Positions 25,208 to 34,283 of a stretch of 64,000 nucleotides of DNA are shown piece after piece. This stretch comes from Idiomarina tyrosinivorans. Its GTDB lineage: Bacteria > Pseudomonadota > Gammaproteobacteria > Enterobacterales > Alteromonadaceae. A model generated the notes under the pieces. It made no database searches and was not told the origin of the DNA. It saw only the letters and a list, made by a program, of their open reading frames with translations. The DNA lies in NCBI RefSeq assembly GCF_003987475.1, contig NZ_PIQH01000001.1:124001-188000 (forward strand). Reading direction: 5' to 3'. Position 1 is the stretch's first letter; the number at the start of each line of letters is the position of its first letter. A program made the position numbers and the translations under genes.

Positions 25208-26153
25208 CTTCTGGAGCGCATGGATCATTGTGCTAACGCTGGGCTTGTTGATTGCCCTCATTGTGCTGTTGCGTTGGAACATGAAAAACTACACCGACGT
25301 GGAAGAAGGTGAGTTAATGGACCACGAGTTCGACGGTATCGTGGAAATTAATAACCCCCTTCCTAAGTGGTGGACCTATTTGTTCTGGGCATGTTTTGCT
25401 TGGGGTTTTATTTATTTAGCACTCTACCCTGGCTTAGGTAACTTTCCAGGGTTATTGGGTTGGAAAAGTTCCAACCAAGATGTGCAATCGCTAGCAGAGT
25501 CTAAAGCGGCGATGAAAAAGGCCAAAGAAGAAGGTTTAATTGTCCAGTATGACCGCGAAATGCGCGCTGCTGAGGCAAAATACGGTCCGATCTTTGAAAA
25601 GTATGCCTCTCAGTCAATTGATGAATTGCTTAATAACGAGAAGGCGTTGGAAGTTGGTCAACGGTTATTTCTGCAAAACTGTTCACAGTGCCACGGTTCA
25701 AACGCTATGGGTGGTCAAGGCTTCCCGAACCTAACCGACGATGATTGGTTGTATGGTGGTTCATACGAAACCATCAAAACGACGTTACGCAACGGTCGCC
25801 AAGGTCAAATGCCGGCGTGGGGTGAGCAATTTAGCGACCAGCAAATTACTGCGCTGGCAAACTATGTAGCTAGCTTAAGTGGCCGTGAGCGTGACGCTGA
25901 CTTGGTTGCTCAAGGTAAAAAACTGTTTACGGTTTGCGCCGCCTGTCACGGTCAGGACGGTAAAGGTAACCAAAATATTGGTTCAGCCAACCTAACCGAC
26001 AGCATTTGGTTGTACGGTGGCTCTATCAGCACTATTAAAGAAACCCTGAAATATGGCCGCCACGGTGTTATGCCGGCGTGGAAAGATATCCTCGGTGAGG
26101 ATAAAATACACGTAGTTGCAGCATATATTTACAGCTTATCTCACGATAAGTAA
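25200..26153 (+). CDS. ccoP: cbb3-type oxidase dihaem cytochrome c subunit (CcoP)
   Basis: This 317-residue protein has two N-terminal membrane helices (about 6-24 and 58-80). Two cytochrome c domains follow, with CSQCHGS near residue 161 and CAACHGQ near residue 246, each with a Met ligand in GQMPAWGEQ and GVMPAWKDI. It accepts electrons from soluble cytochromes and hands them to CcoO. It starts within ccoQ, and a strong hairpin terminator follows 12 bases after its stop. Confidence 0.96.
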   Translation: MSSFWSAWIIVLTLGLLIALIVLLRWNMKNYTDVEEGELMDHEFDGIVEINNPLPKWWTYLFWACFAWGFIYLALYPGLGNFPGLLGWKSSNQDVQSLAESKAAMKKAKEEGLIVQYDREMRAAEAKYGPIFEKYASQSIDELLNNEKALEVGQRLFLQNCSQCHGSNAMGGQGFPNLTDDDWLYGGSYETIKTTLRNGRQGQMPAWGEQFSDQQITALANYVASLSGRERDADLVAQGKKLFTVCAACHGQDGKGNQNIGSANLTDSIWLYGGSISTIKETLKYGRHGVMPAWKDILGEDKIHVVAAYIYSLSHDK

Positions 26154-26164
26154 GGTTGAAATAA

Positions 26165-26187
26165 GCCCCGCAACTGCGGGGCTTTTT
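26165..26187 (+). terminator. Terminator/attenuator between ccoP and ccoH
   Basis: GCCCCGC at 26165-26171 and GCGGGGC at 26176-26182 form a perfect G+C-rich stem with an AACT loop, followed by TTTTT. It sits in the middle of the cco gene run, so it may cut expression of the assembly genes relative to the structural ones. The next ribosome-binding site (AAAGGAG) starts 7 bases further on, leaving little room for a separate promoter. Confidence 0.87.
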
Positions 26188-26208
26188 GTTATTAAAGGAG
26201 AAAGTATT

Positions 26209-26706
26209 ATGGAGAAACCTTGGTATAAGCAGTTCTGGCCATGGTTTCTAATTGGCGTGCCTTTCATTGTTATTGTGGTGTGCACGACAATTATCTTCAT
26301 TTCAAACTATTTGGGCGGCTTCAATATGGTAGTCGATGACTACTATAAACGTGGTAAAGCAATTAACGCCGTCGTCCACAGAGTGAAAAAGGCGCGTGAA
26401 CTTGGCATTACCTTTGGATTTACTGCCCACGATGGTCAATTCGTTGTGCGTTACACCGGTGGTCAGCCGAAAGAATTAACAGCAATTAAAGTCAGTTTTT
26501 ATCATGCCACCATTGCTACAAAAGACTTCCAACGACTGGTTCCGGTGAATGCCGACGGTATTTACCGCACTGACATTCCAAAAGATATCAGTGGTAAATG
26601 GACTATAACCATCGAGCCATTCGATGAGAGCTGGAAAGTCAGTGAGCAATTTATGTTACCAAAAACCGACGAAACGGCGCTGGAACCTAAGCTCTATGGG
26701 GTCTGA
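26209..26706 (+). CDS. ccoH: cbb3 oxidase assembly protein CcoH/FixH
   Basis: This is a 165-residue protein with one N-terminal membrane helix (LIGVPFIVIVVCTTIIFIS) and a periplasmic domain containing MVVDDYYKRGKAIN, the FixH family hallmark. It helps assemble the cbb3 oxidase. The start ATG 26209 follows AAAGGAG by 8 bases; an upstream extension through the terminator hairpin is rejected. Its end overlaps the ccoI start by 11 bases. No ccoG gene lies between ccoP and ccoH, where many relatives have one. Confidence 0.93.
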   Translation: MEKPWYKQFWPWFLIGVPFIVIVVCTTIIFISNYLGGFNMVVDDYYKRGKAINAVVHRVKKARELGITFGFTAHDGQFVVRYTGGQPKELTAIKVSFYHATIATKDFQRLVPVNADGIYRTDIPKDISGKWTITIEPFDESWKVSEQFMLPKTDETALEPKLYGV

Positions 26707-29089
26707 TGCGGAGCGCTGCTTTCATTGTCGGCAACCGATTCCTCATAATGTGCAATTGTCGGTTGCCTACCACGGCGAAGATAAACCTGTTTGTTGCTAT
26801 GGTTGCCAAGCGGTAGCAGAAACTATTATTGGCAGCGGTATGGATAATTTTTATCAGTACCGTGATGATGATGCCCTTTTCAATACACCGTTGATACCCG
26901 AGGGTTTAACGGATTTCAGCCTTTACGATCATCCACAGTTGCAACACGATTTTGTTTCTCAACAAGGCGCTGTTCAGCAAATCGCGTTGTCCGTTGATGA
27001 TATAACCTGCGCTGCCTGCGCGTGGTTAATTGAGCGTCAATTAGGCAGCTTACCTGGGGTTAAAGACGTGGTGGTAAATGTAAGCCATCGTCGTATAACC
27101 GTGCGCTGGGATAAACAGCAGGCATCGCTTAGCGCAATACTGAATGCCTTGCTTAAAATAGGCTATCGGGCATTCCCTTTTAGGCCTGATCAACAGGAAC
27201 AAAGGCTGAAACAACAAAAGTTGTCGCTAATCAAGCGTTTAGGCGTGGCAGGCATTGCATCAATGCAAGTAATGATGGGGGCCGTCGGCTTGTATTTTGG
27301 CGTTGTTTCAGATCTAGATTCCACTGCTCGTTCGTTTTTATGGTTCATTAGTTTACTCTTCGCGACTCCCGTTATTTTATATAGTGCAACGCCATTCTAT
27401 TGGAGCGCTTTACGTAGCTTGCAAGCTGGTCGCGCTAATATGGATGTACCTGTGTCGATAGCCCTTCTTGGTGCTTATATAGCAAGCGCCTATGCGGCTT
27501 TTTCAAGACACGGTGAAGTGTATTTTGAATCAATATCAATGTTCACCTTTTTCCTGCTCGCCGGACGATATTTGGAAGTACTGGCGAAAGACAAAGCCAC
27601 ACAAGCTGCGTCGAATAGAATGACTGTGGTACCCGAATTAGCCACCCGTGAATTAGCGGATGGAGGTACCGAGAGCGTGGCGGTTCGGCAACTGCAACCC
27701 GGTGATATTATTTATGTGACCCCTGGCGCGACGTTGGCGGCTGACGGCGTTCTCTTATCCAAAACTGGCGCATTTGATGAAAGCCTGCTGACGGGAGAGA
27801 GCCAAGCGCGATTGAAGCTAGAGGGTGATGATGTGATTGCAGGCAGCATTAACCAGCAGCAACCGATTCGCGTAAAAGTTACCGCAACCCAACAGAACAC
27901 CGTTTTAGCCGGGCTTGTGGCGCTGCAAGACATGGCGTTAGCGGATAAACCGAAGGGGCAAAAGACGGTTGATAAGGTTGCGCAATATTTTGTCTTAGCA
28001 TTACTTTTGTTGGCAGGTGTAACCTACCTTATTTGGTGGTGGATACAGCCCGATCACGCACTATGGGTAACACTGTCAGTATTAGTGGCTACTTGCCCTT
28101 GCGCCCTGTCATTAGCTGCACCGACTGCCGTTACTGGCGTTATCCACCGGTTAAATCGATTAGGTGTGTTAGTAAAAAAAATGGGGCTTATTGATACGGC
28201 CGCAAAGTTGACGACGATTGTCTTTGACAAAACGGGCACGCTAACTAGAGGTGAATTCCGCATCACTGATCGCAACGATTTTGCCGACGAAGTTAATAAT
28301 AATGCAATTATTGCGAACCTTGAGGCGCAGTCCGAGCACCCTATTGGACGTTTCTTGCACAGCCTCAGCGATCAGCAGTTACAGGTGGTTGACCGCGAGA
28401 ATCATCCGGGTGCAGGCGTTGCTGGTACAATTAATGGCGTCACCTATCGCTTAGGTCGTCCTGATTGGATTAAGCAATGGCATCCTCATTGGCAACCGAC
28501 AATTGAAACGCAAGTGGTGTTAGCCACTTCCTCAGAGGTGTTAACAGAACTTCAACTCGCGGATACGCCACGTAAAGATGCGGCATCAACGATAAAAGAA
28601 TTACAGCGCCAAGGTATTCGCTGTGTAATGTTAACAGGTGATCAGCAGTCAGCAGCAGAACGCACAGCAAAAGAATTGGGGATAACCGAGGTCTTTGCTA
28701 ACTGTCTACCACAAGAAAAATTACAATGGTTGGCATTGCAACAGCAGCAGGGTCAGTGTGTGTGGATGGTTGGGGATGGTTTGAATGATGGTCCTGTACT
28801 TGCTCAAGCCGATGCTTCTATTACCTTTGCAGAAGCCTCTGATTTAGCAAGGAACGCCGCCGATACGTTGGTGTTAAAAGGCCGATTAAGCGCCATTTTA
28901 GATATTCTCTCGAGTGTGCGCAAAGCGCGCAGTATTATGCAGCAAAACTTTATATGGGCCACAGGATACAATCTGGCGATTTTACCGCTTGCGATGATGG
29001 GCATGGTGGCGCCTTGGGCTGCAGCTATCGGGATGTCACTAAGCTCTTTGTTGGTTATTGTAAATGCTTTAAGGTTATATAAATTATGA
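26696..29089 (+). CDS. ccoI: Copper-exporting P1B-type ATPase CcoI/FixI
   Basis: This 797-residue P-type ATPase has an N-terminal cysteine cluster (CFHC at 8-11, CCYGC at 33-37), typical of the FixI group. An HMA metal-binding domain with CAAC lies near residue 104. Eight membrane helices include the CPC motif in ATCPCALSLA near residue 466. The phosphorylation site is DKTGT near residue 510 and the hinge is GDGLNDGPVL. It supplies copper for CuB of the cbb3 oxidase. I chose ATG 26696, inside the end of ccoH, because the cysteine cluster starts at once; a longer in-frame reading overlaps ccoH far more. Its stop overlaps ccoS. Confidence 0.95.
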   Translation: MGSDAERCFHCRQPIPHNVQLSVAYHGEDKPVCCYGCQAVAETIIGSGMDNFYQYRDDDALFNTPLIPEGLTDFSLYDHPQLQHDFVSQQGAVQQIALSVDDITCAACAWLIERQLGSLPGVKDVVVNVSHRRITVRWDKQQASLSAILNALLKIGYRAFPFRPDQQEQRLKQQKLSLIKRLGVAGIASMQVMMGAVGLYFGVVSDLDSTARSFLWFISLLFATPVILYSATPFYWSALRSLQAGRANMDVPVSIALLGAYIASAYAAFSRHGEVYFESISMFTFFLLAGRYLEVLAKDKATQAASNRMTVVPELATRELADGGTESVAVRQLQPGDIIYVTPGATLAADGVLLSKTGAFDESLLTGESQARLKLEGDDVIAGSINQQQPIRVKVTATQQNTVLAGLVALQDMALADKPKGQKTVDKVAQYFVLALLLLAGVTYLIWWWIQPDHALWVTLSVLVATCPCALSLAAPTAVTGVIHRLNRLGVLVKKMGLIDTAAKLTTIVFDKTGTLTRGEFRITDRNDFADEVNNNAIIANLEAQSEHPIGRFLHSLSDQQLQVVDRENHPGAGVAGTINGVTYRLGRPDWIKQWHPHWQPTIETQVVLATSSEVLTELQLADTPRKDAASTIKELQRQGIRCVMLTGDQQSAAERTAKELGITEVFANCLPQEKLQWLALQQQQGQCVWMVGDGLNDGPVLAQADASITFAEASDLARNAADTLVLKGRLSAILDILSSVRKARSIMQQNFIWATGYNLAILPLAMMGMVAPWAAAIGMSLSSLLVIVNALRLYKL

Positions 29090-29286
29090 GTGTATTTTAC
29101 TTACTAATTCCTATTGCCATGGTATTGGGCGTTATCGCGGTTTACGTGTTTTTTTGGGCAGTGCGAGGGAAACAGTTTGATGACCTCGAGCGCCATGGTC
29201 ATGACATTCTGATGGACGATGATGAACGGTCTACTACCAACGGGCATCAACATCAGGAGAACCGCTCAACCAAACAGGAACGCTAA
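29086..29286 (+). CDS. ccoS: cbb3 oxidase maturation protein CcoS
   Basis: This 66-residue protein has one N-terminal membrane helix (LLIPIAMVLGVIAVYVFFWA) followed by AVRGKQFDDLERHGHDILMD, the CcoS signature (the 'GQFDDLExxxxxIL' block). It is needed for cofactor insertion in the cbb3 oxidase. The C-terminal tail is His-rich and charged. It overlaps ccoI by 4 bases and directly abuts the following gene. Confidence 0.94.
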   Translation: MSVFYLLIPIAMVLGVIAVYVFFWAVRGKQFDDLERHGHDILMDDDERSTTNGHQHQENRSTKQER

Positions 29287-29925
29287 ATGGATTTAACAAC
29301 GGCGTTGCTCATGGGATTGGCGGGCGCAGGCCACTGTTTTGCTATGTGCGGTGGTTTGGCTGCCGCGATTGGTATGCAGAATAAGCGCAGTCGTATCTAC
29401 CTCTATCATCTCGGGCGCTTGAGTTCGTACATGTTATTGGGCGCGATTGTGGCGGCGGTAGTAGACGGGTTAGGCTTGCGCATGGGACTTACCCACATGG
29501 TATTACGCTGGGTTGCAGGTGCATTTTTGATTGCACTCGGTTTATACATTACCAATATCTGGCGCGGCTTGGTGGTTATCGAGCGCATAGCGTTGCCATT
29601 GTGGCGCAGGATTCAACCACTCGCACAGCGTATTCGTCGCCATGACGGTCTATTTATGAGTTATCTAGCGGGTGCATTTTGGGGCTGGCTACCCTGTGGT
29701 TTGGTTTACAGTGCGCTCACTTGGGCTGCTATCAGTGGCAACGCCATCAATGGCGCCCTAACGATGCTATTTTTCGGTATCGGTACCTTACCAGCCATGC
29801 TTTTCGCCAGCCATTTTAGCCATGCCTTGCGCGCGGTATTGGCAACCAAAGGCTTTCGTTTACTCATGGGCACCCTGCTGATCGTTTATGGCCTTTGGAC
29901 CTGGGCAATGTTATTGATGCACTAG
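29287..29925 (+). CDS. TauE/SafE (UreH-2)-like membrane protein linked to cbb3 assembly
   Basis: This 212-residue protein has about six hydrophobic helices. It starts LLMGLAGAGHCFAMCGGLAA, the conserved GHCxxMCGG block of the UreH_2/TauE-like family located after ccoS in many gammaproteobacteria. A second conserved stretch is WLPCGLVYSALTWAAISGN. The Cys and His residues in the membrane suggest metal (copper or nickel) handling, but this is inference. It starts at the base after the ccoS stop and ends the cluster. Confidence 0.83.
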   Translation: MDLTTALLMGLAGAGHCFAMCGGLAAAIGMQNKRSRIYLYHLGRLSSYMLLGAIVAAVVDGLGLRMGLTHMVLRWVAGAFLIALGLYITNIWRGLVVIERIALPLWRRIQPLAQRIRRHDGLFMSYLAGAFWGWLPCGLVYSALTWAAISGNAINGALTMLFFGIGTLPAMLFASHFSHALRAVLATKGFRLLMGTLLIVYGLWTWAMLLMH

Positions 29926-29989
29926 GCATTTTTAGTAAATATCGGCTATGGTTTAAGGAGCATTTATTGTCGTTAAGCTTGAGGTCGAT

Positions 29990-30919
29990 ATGGAAGATTT
30001 TGCGCATATCTTGGTGGTGCTCGATCCCGCCGACGAACAGCACAAAGCGCTACGTCGCGCGTTGCATCTAGCCAGTTTTAAACAGACAAAAGTCACCGTT
30101 TTTCTCTCCATCTACGATTTTTCCTATGAGATGACAACCATGTTGTCTGCCGAAGAGCGTGAGCTTATGCGGTCGACGCTGATCCACGATCGGCGGGTGT
30201 GGATTGATGACCTGCTGTCACAAGAAGTGGCGGAAGGAATGAAAGTAGAGTCAGTGGTGGTATGGCACAACCGCCCTTTTGAAGCGATCATCGAAACGGC
30301 ACAAAAGCATGGCGCTGACTTGATTGTTAAGGGCACACACCAGCATTCTATTTGGCAGAATCTATTGTTTACTCCCACCGATTGGCATTTGATTCGTAAA
30401 GCTCCCTGCCCTGTATTGCTGGTCAAGGAGCATGCCTGGCCTGAGCACGGCAAGATCATCAGCGCCGTCAACGCCGGCTCCGAGGACGATGCGCACATCT
30501 CGTTAAACCGTAAAATCATGGACTATGCAAAATTGGTAGGGAGCTATCTCGATGCAGAGGTTCATGCAGTGAATGCCTGCCCCGGAGCGCCGATGAATAT
30601 TGCGGTTGAGATTCCTGAATACGACGTCACTCAATACACCGAAACATTATTAAAGCAACATAAACAACGGCTGGCGGAACTGGCTAAAAATTACGCGTTA
30701 GCGCCGGCACAACAGCACGTTATTCAAGGGTTACCGGAACAAGTTATTCCACAGCAAGCAAAAGATTTAGACGCCGAATTAGTGATCCTCGGAACCATTG
30801 GTAGAACTGGCTTCAAGGCTGCGCTGTTGGGTAACACGGCTGAGCACGTTATCGACCAATTAAATTGTGATGTGCTAGCAGTGAAACCCGACGGTTTTAG
30901 TTCACAAGTAGGTGGCTAG
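29990..30919 (+). CDS. uspE: Universal stress protein UspE
   Basis: This is a 309-residue tandem Usp protein matching E. coli UspE along its length, for example IYDFSYEMTTMLS, VVWHNRPFEAII, TPTDWHLIRKAPCPV and VILGTIGRTGFKAALLGN. It contributes to stress resistance, motility and cell aggregation in E. coli. In E. coli and Shewanella-like relatives fnr lies next to it, but here the 64 bases upstream hold only the TauE-like gene end. ATG 29990 gives the family length. Confidence 0.95.
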   Translation: MEDFAHILVVLDPADEQHKALRRALHLASFKQTKVTVFLSIYDFSYEMTTMLSAEERELMRSTLIHDRRVWIDDLLSQEVAEGMKVESVVVWHNRPFEAIIETAQKHGADLIVKGTHQHSIWQNLLFTPTDWHLIRKAPCPVLLVKEHAWPEHGKIISAVNAGSEDDAHISLNRKIMDYAKLVGSYLDAEVHAVNACPGAPMNIAVEIPEYDVTQYTETLLKQHKQRLAELAKNYALAPAQQHVIQGLPEQVIPQQAKDLDAELVILGTIGRTGFKAALLGNTAEHVIDQLNCDVLAVKPDGFSSQVGG

Positions 30920-30925
30920 ATAAAA

Positions 30926-30955
30926 TTCGCGCCGTCACCCGTGCTACGTTATAAT
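30926..30955 (+). promoter_or_regulatory. Candidate promoter of ttcA
   Basis: A perfect TATAAT lies at 30950-30955. A weak -35 (TTCGCG at 30926-30931) is 18 bases upstream. The ATG of ttcA is 37 bases downstream. Seen by eye only. Confidence 0.45.
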
Positions 30956-30991
30956 TGCGCCGTTTTTGCACACAGAAAGAGAGTTTGTCGT

Positions 30992-31918
30992 ATGACTCAA
31001 GCGGCTAGTCAGCGTAGCAGCCATAATTTCAATAAGCTTCAGAAGCGTCTCCGTCGTGAGACGGGGAAAGCCATTCAAACGTATAACATGATCGAAGATG
31101 GCGATCGCGTTATGGTTTGCCTATCTGGCGGAAAAGATAGTTATACCCTGCTCGATATTCTGCGCTACTTGCAGCGCGTTGCACCTATTCGGTTTGATAT
31201 TGTTGCGGTAAATTTAGACCAAAAGCAGCCGGGATTCCCTGAGCATATTCTTCCTCAGTACCTTGACGCTCAAGGGGTTGAGTACAAGATTGTAGAGGAA
31301 GATACCTACAGTATTGTGAAAGAAAAAATCCCCGAAGGAAAAACTACCTGCTCGCTCTGCTCTCGACTCCGTCGTGGCATTCTCTATCGCACCGCGACTG
31401 AGTTGAAAGCGACCAAAATCGCTTTGGGTCATCACCGTGATGACATGCTGGAAACGCTATTCTTGAATATGTTCCATGGCGGCAAATTAAAGTCTATGCC
31501 GCCTAAATTGGTCACCGACGACAAACAACATATCGTTATTCGGCCGTTAGCTTTCGTGCGCGAAAAGGACATTGAAAAGTACTCACGGACCATGGAGTTT
31601 CCTATCATTCCATGCAATTTATGTGGCTCGCAAGAGAACTTGCAGCGCCAAGCGGTTAAGCAAATGCTGAATCAATGGGATAAGCAATTCCCCGGTCGTA
31701 TTGAAAGTCTGTTTACTGCAATGCAGAACGTTGTACCGTCCCATTTGGCAGATGGTGAGTTATTTGATTTTGCTGGTGTAGACCAGACTCGAGAGGGCTT
31801 TGAAGGCGATACCGCTTTCGATCCGCCAAGCTTTAGTGAAAATTTTTCCGCCAATGACAATGCGTTGGACGACGAAGATAACGCCGTCCAACGTATTGCG
31901 ATTAAGGAGCTGCGTTAA
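30992..31918 (+). CDS. ttcA: tRNA 2-thiocytidine(32) synthetase TtcA
   Basis: This 308-residue PP-loop ATPase has the nucleotide-binding motif [12 protein letters not shown] near residue 45. Two CxxC pairs, [11 protein letters not shown] near residue 122 and [11 protein letters not shown] near 212, bind an Fe-S cluster in TtcA. It thiolates cytidine 32 of certain tRNAs. ATG 30992 is preferred; the frame extends to an upstream TTG, but that would place codons inside the -10 element. Its end overlaps the convergent bax gene by 17 bases. In E. coli ttcA also lies by uspE. Confidence 0.95.
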   Translation: MTQAASQRSSHNFNKLQKRLRRETGKAIQTYNMIEDGDRVMVCLSGGKDSYTLLDILRYLQRVAPIRFDIVAVNLDQKQPGFPEHILPQYLDAQGVEYKIVEEDTYSIVKEKIPEGKTTCSLCSRLRRGILYRTATELKATKIALGHHRDDMLETLFLNMFHGGKLKSMPPKLVTDDKQHIVIRPLAFVREKDIEKYSRTMEFPIIPCNLCGSQENLQRQAVKQMLNQWDKQFPGRIESLFTAMQNVVPSHLADGELFDFAGVDQTREGFEGDTAFDPPSFSENFSANDNALDDEDNAVQRIAIKELR

Positions 31919-32723
31919 TTTCTTTCACAATTGGGCGGTTTACGCGAATCATATCATCCAATATGTCGATGTAATGCTGCCCTTTTTCTGAATAGCTATG
32001 CAAGCCCTCGATCAATTTGACCGCCGTGACAGGCTCCCCATCTAACCGCTGTTCTTCGCGAATTAGGCGCAACTCCAAGTATGCTGGGTGCGAGTTGATA
32101 TTACGCATGTAGCTGCGAATTGAGGCGTTGACCGAATCGAATTTTGCTACCTCATGGCGGCCGTCATCGTCGCGCGAAGACGGAATCAGTCCACACCCTT
32201 TTTTGTAACACCATTGGCCAAAAAAGTTTAAACCCTCGGTGGCAAAGCGTGAGGTTCCCCAGCCAGATTCATTGGCGGCCTGCACCAGCACTAACATTTC
32301 CGGAATGATATCGATGCGCCGCCGCAACAGCGTAAACAGGTCATCGTTGATCGTTTCATCCGAGAGCTCATAAACTTCGGCCATTTTTTGCAGCCACTGT
32401 TGATCGTCATTGCTTAACGTCTCGCCCTGTTGCCAGCGCTGATAGAGATTCAACAAGCGTTCACGTTGATGGAGAATGCGGAGGTTTTCTGCGTGCACAG
32501 CGGGCAGTAAAAATTCGAAAAACGCTGCCTTTTTCTTTTTCACGTCCTGATAGTTGGTAAAATCCGGCACTTCGGTATGGATTTCGACATCAGGAACAGG
32601 GGGTAAGCTTGAGCTCACCTCAGGTTCAGGCTGCCGCAATAACCACGGTGTTAATAAGGCTAACACCGTCGCGATAACAATAACGGCACCCATAAAATAC
32701 GATGTTTTCGATGCTTTCTGCAT
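31902..32723 (-). CDS. bax: Bax-type glucosaminidase-domain protein
   Basis: This is a 273-residue protein with an N-terminal membrane anchor (about 11-30) and an outward-facing domain. The C-terminal part (about 140-265) is a glucosaminidase domain with the probable catalytic Glu in [15 protein letters not shown] and the downstream block [13 protein letters not shown], both typical of Bax (E. coli Bax is 274 residues). It would cut or bind peptidoglycan, though the activity of Bax is not well established. It follows a membrane-protein gene at a distance of 5 bases, so the two are probably cotranscribed. Confidence 0.9.
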   Translation of the reverse strand: MQKASKTSYFMGAVIVIATVLALLTPWLLRQPEPEVSSSLPPVPDVEIHTEVPDFTNYQDVKKKKAAFFEFLLPAVHAENLRILHQRERLLNLYQRWQQGETLSNDDQQWLQKMAEVYELSDETINDDLFTLLRRRIDIIPEMLVLVQAANESGWGTSRFATEGLNFFGQWCYKKGCGLIPSSRDDDGRHEVAKFDSVNASIRSYMRNINSHPAYLELRLIREEQRLDGEPVTAVKLIEGLHSYSEKGQHYIDILDDMIRVNRPIVKEINAAP

Positions 32724-32728
32724 AAACT

Positions 32729-33496
32729 CTATGCACTCCAGTTATCTTCGTTTCTGTTCGTTGGTTGCGCACTATCGTCAGTCGTCACCTGAACGCCCAC
32801 GACATCGCGGTATAGTACACCAATCACATTATACGTCATTGGTAGCATCCAGATCAGGCCCAAAAATAATGGTAGCGCAGCAACAATCAGCAACACGCCC
32901 AAACACAGCGTGATCAACACGAATTGTGGTAGCGCCTTATGTGCAATCACAAACGAGGCATAAAGCGCGCTCAATGGCCCCATTTTTCGTTCCGCAACAA
33001 GCGGTACCGCAAGCATAAAGCAAGAGGTGATATACAACGAACTAAGAATGGTTAACGCCGGATGGAACAGCAGCGCCAGTTGATTTACGACAACAGCAAT
33101 AGCACTACTCAGTAGGCTCACGCTAACCAGCGGTAGTAGCTGTGAAAAGCCGTCGAACATATCGGTTGCCTTGCTACCCAGGCCGATACTGTGGCGAATG
33201 CCCATTAATGCGATACCGCCTAAAAACGGTGCGCTAATAGCCGTTTGCAACAAGTTCATTAGCAATTGGGTTTGCGCCGATTGCTGAATCTGTTCCAAAC
33301 TTACAAAATTGCTGGTGATCACCAAAAACACCAAAATATTGATCGCGATTAGACCGATAAAGGCTAAACATAACGGTGCCCAATGCTTTTGGGTTACCGC
33401 AAATCCCTGTTTGATGGTATCGCCGAGGGATAACTGAAAGTCACCTTTCAGTGCGCGTGCTAAGTCGCCACCAATCACTTTTTGTTGCTCTGACAT
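32729..33496 (-). CDS. Hypothetical six-helix inner membrane protein
   Basis: This 255-residue protein begins with a cytoplasmic stretch (residues 1-38) followed by about six hydrophobic segments. Motifs such as [29 protein letters not shown] and [20 protein letters not shown] are visible. It resembles uncharacterised multi-pass proteins with a DUF-type fold, and I cannot place it in a named family. It lies 5 bases upstream of bax in the same direction and divergent from rluE. No enzymatic motif is seen. Confidence 0.7.
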   Translation of the reverse strand: MSEQQKVIGGDLARALKGDFQLSLGDTIKQGFAVTQKHWAPLCLAFIGLIAINILVFLVITSNFVSLEQIQQSAQTQLLMNLLQTAISAPFLGGIALMGIRHSIGLGSKATDMFDGFSQLLPLVSVSLLSSAIAVVVNQLALLFHPALTILSSLYITSCFMLAVPLVAERKMGPLSALYASFVIAHKALPQFVLITLCLGVLLIVAALPLFLGLIWMLPMTYNVIGVLYRDVVGVQVTTDDSAQPTNRNEDNWSA

Positions 33497-33591
33497 CCCT
33501 ACTTTGCCTCGTCAGTTATGGTAAAATTGCGCACAGCATAGCAAAGCTGCGCCCAGTTTGTTTTACAAATTATCTTACAGGATGTTTCGTT

Positions 33592-34191
33592 ATGAAGCCG
33601 AATCAGCGCAAGCAACCGCGCAAGTCACGCCCACGCCCAGCCAATCCGAAATTGGTCTTATTGAATAAACCTTATGGCACCCTGTCACAGTTTTCTGGCG
33701 AAGCAGGCGATAGCACCTTAAAAGCCTTCGTTCCCCACAACGACGTCTACCCTGCAGGTCGCTTGGATAAGGATAGCGAAGGGTTATTGTTGTTGACTAA
33801 CGACGGTGTGTATCAGGCGCGCTTGGCCGATCCCAAATATAAGGTTTGGAAGACCTACTGGGTTCAGGTTGAAGGAACACCCACCGCAGAGCAACTGCAG
33901 CAACTTTGTGATGGTGTTGAATTAAACGATGGTATGACCCGACCTGCGGAAGCCTTTGTGATGCCTGAACCGGCAAATCTGTGGCCCCGCAACCCGCCAG
34001 TACGCGAGCGGAAAACGGTGCCAGATAGTTGGCTGTGTATTCGAATCCGCGAAGGTAAAAACCGCCAGGTTAGGCGTATGACTGCGGCCGTCGGCTTACC
34101 CACTTTACGCCTTATTCGAGCGGCGATAGGACCGTTTAAATTGGCCAGCTTACAACCGGGAGAGTGGCGTGAAGAGCCACCAGTATGGTAG
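33592..34191 (+). CDS. rluE: 23S rRNA pseudouridine(2457) synthase RluE
   Basis: This 199-residue RsuA-family pseudouridine synthase has no S4 domain. The catalytic Asp is in [16 protein letters not shown], and the family blocks [15 protein letters not shown] and [16 protein letters not shown] are clear. The short basic N-terminus ([15 protein letters not shown]) is typical of RluE. ATG 33592 is used; a frame extension upstream runs through the promoter and the divergent gene and is rejected. A strong terminator overlaps the stop codon. Confidence 0.93.
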   Translation: MKPNQRKQPRKSRPRPANPKLVLLNKPYGTLSQFSGEAGDSTLKAFVPHNDVYPAGRLDKDSEGLLLLTNDGVYQARLADPKYKVWKTYWVQVEGTPTAEQLQQLCDGVELNDGMTRPAEAFVMPEPANLWPRNPPVRERKTVPDSWLCIRIREGKNRQVRRMTAAVGLPTLRLIRAAIGPFKLASLQPGEWREEPPVW

Positions 34192-34209
34192 CCCCGTGGC
34201 TACCTTTTT
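34187..34209 (+). terminator. Terminator overlapping the rluE stop codon
   Basis: GGTAGCC (34187-34193) pairs with GGCTACC (34198-34204) over a CCGT loop, followed by TTTTT. The stop TAG lies inside the left arm. Confidence 0.88.
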
Positions 34210-34283
34210 AGCCCCCGCCGTGGTAGAATTCGCGGCACAAATTTTCTGCCATCACCTACAACCGATTGGACACCATAAGCAAT

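Noticed and set aside
33451-33591. 47-residue N-terminal extension of RluE
   Set aside because: It overlaps the divergent membrane protein gene and the promoter area, and RluE proteins start with the short basic segment at 33592.
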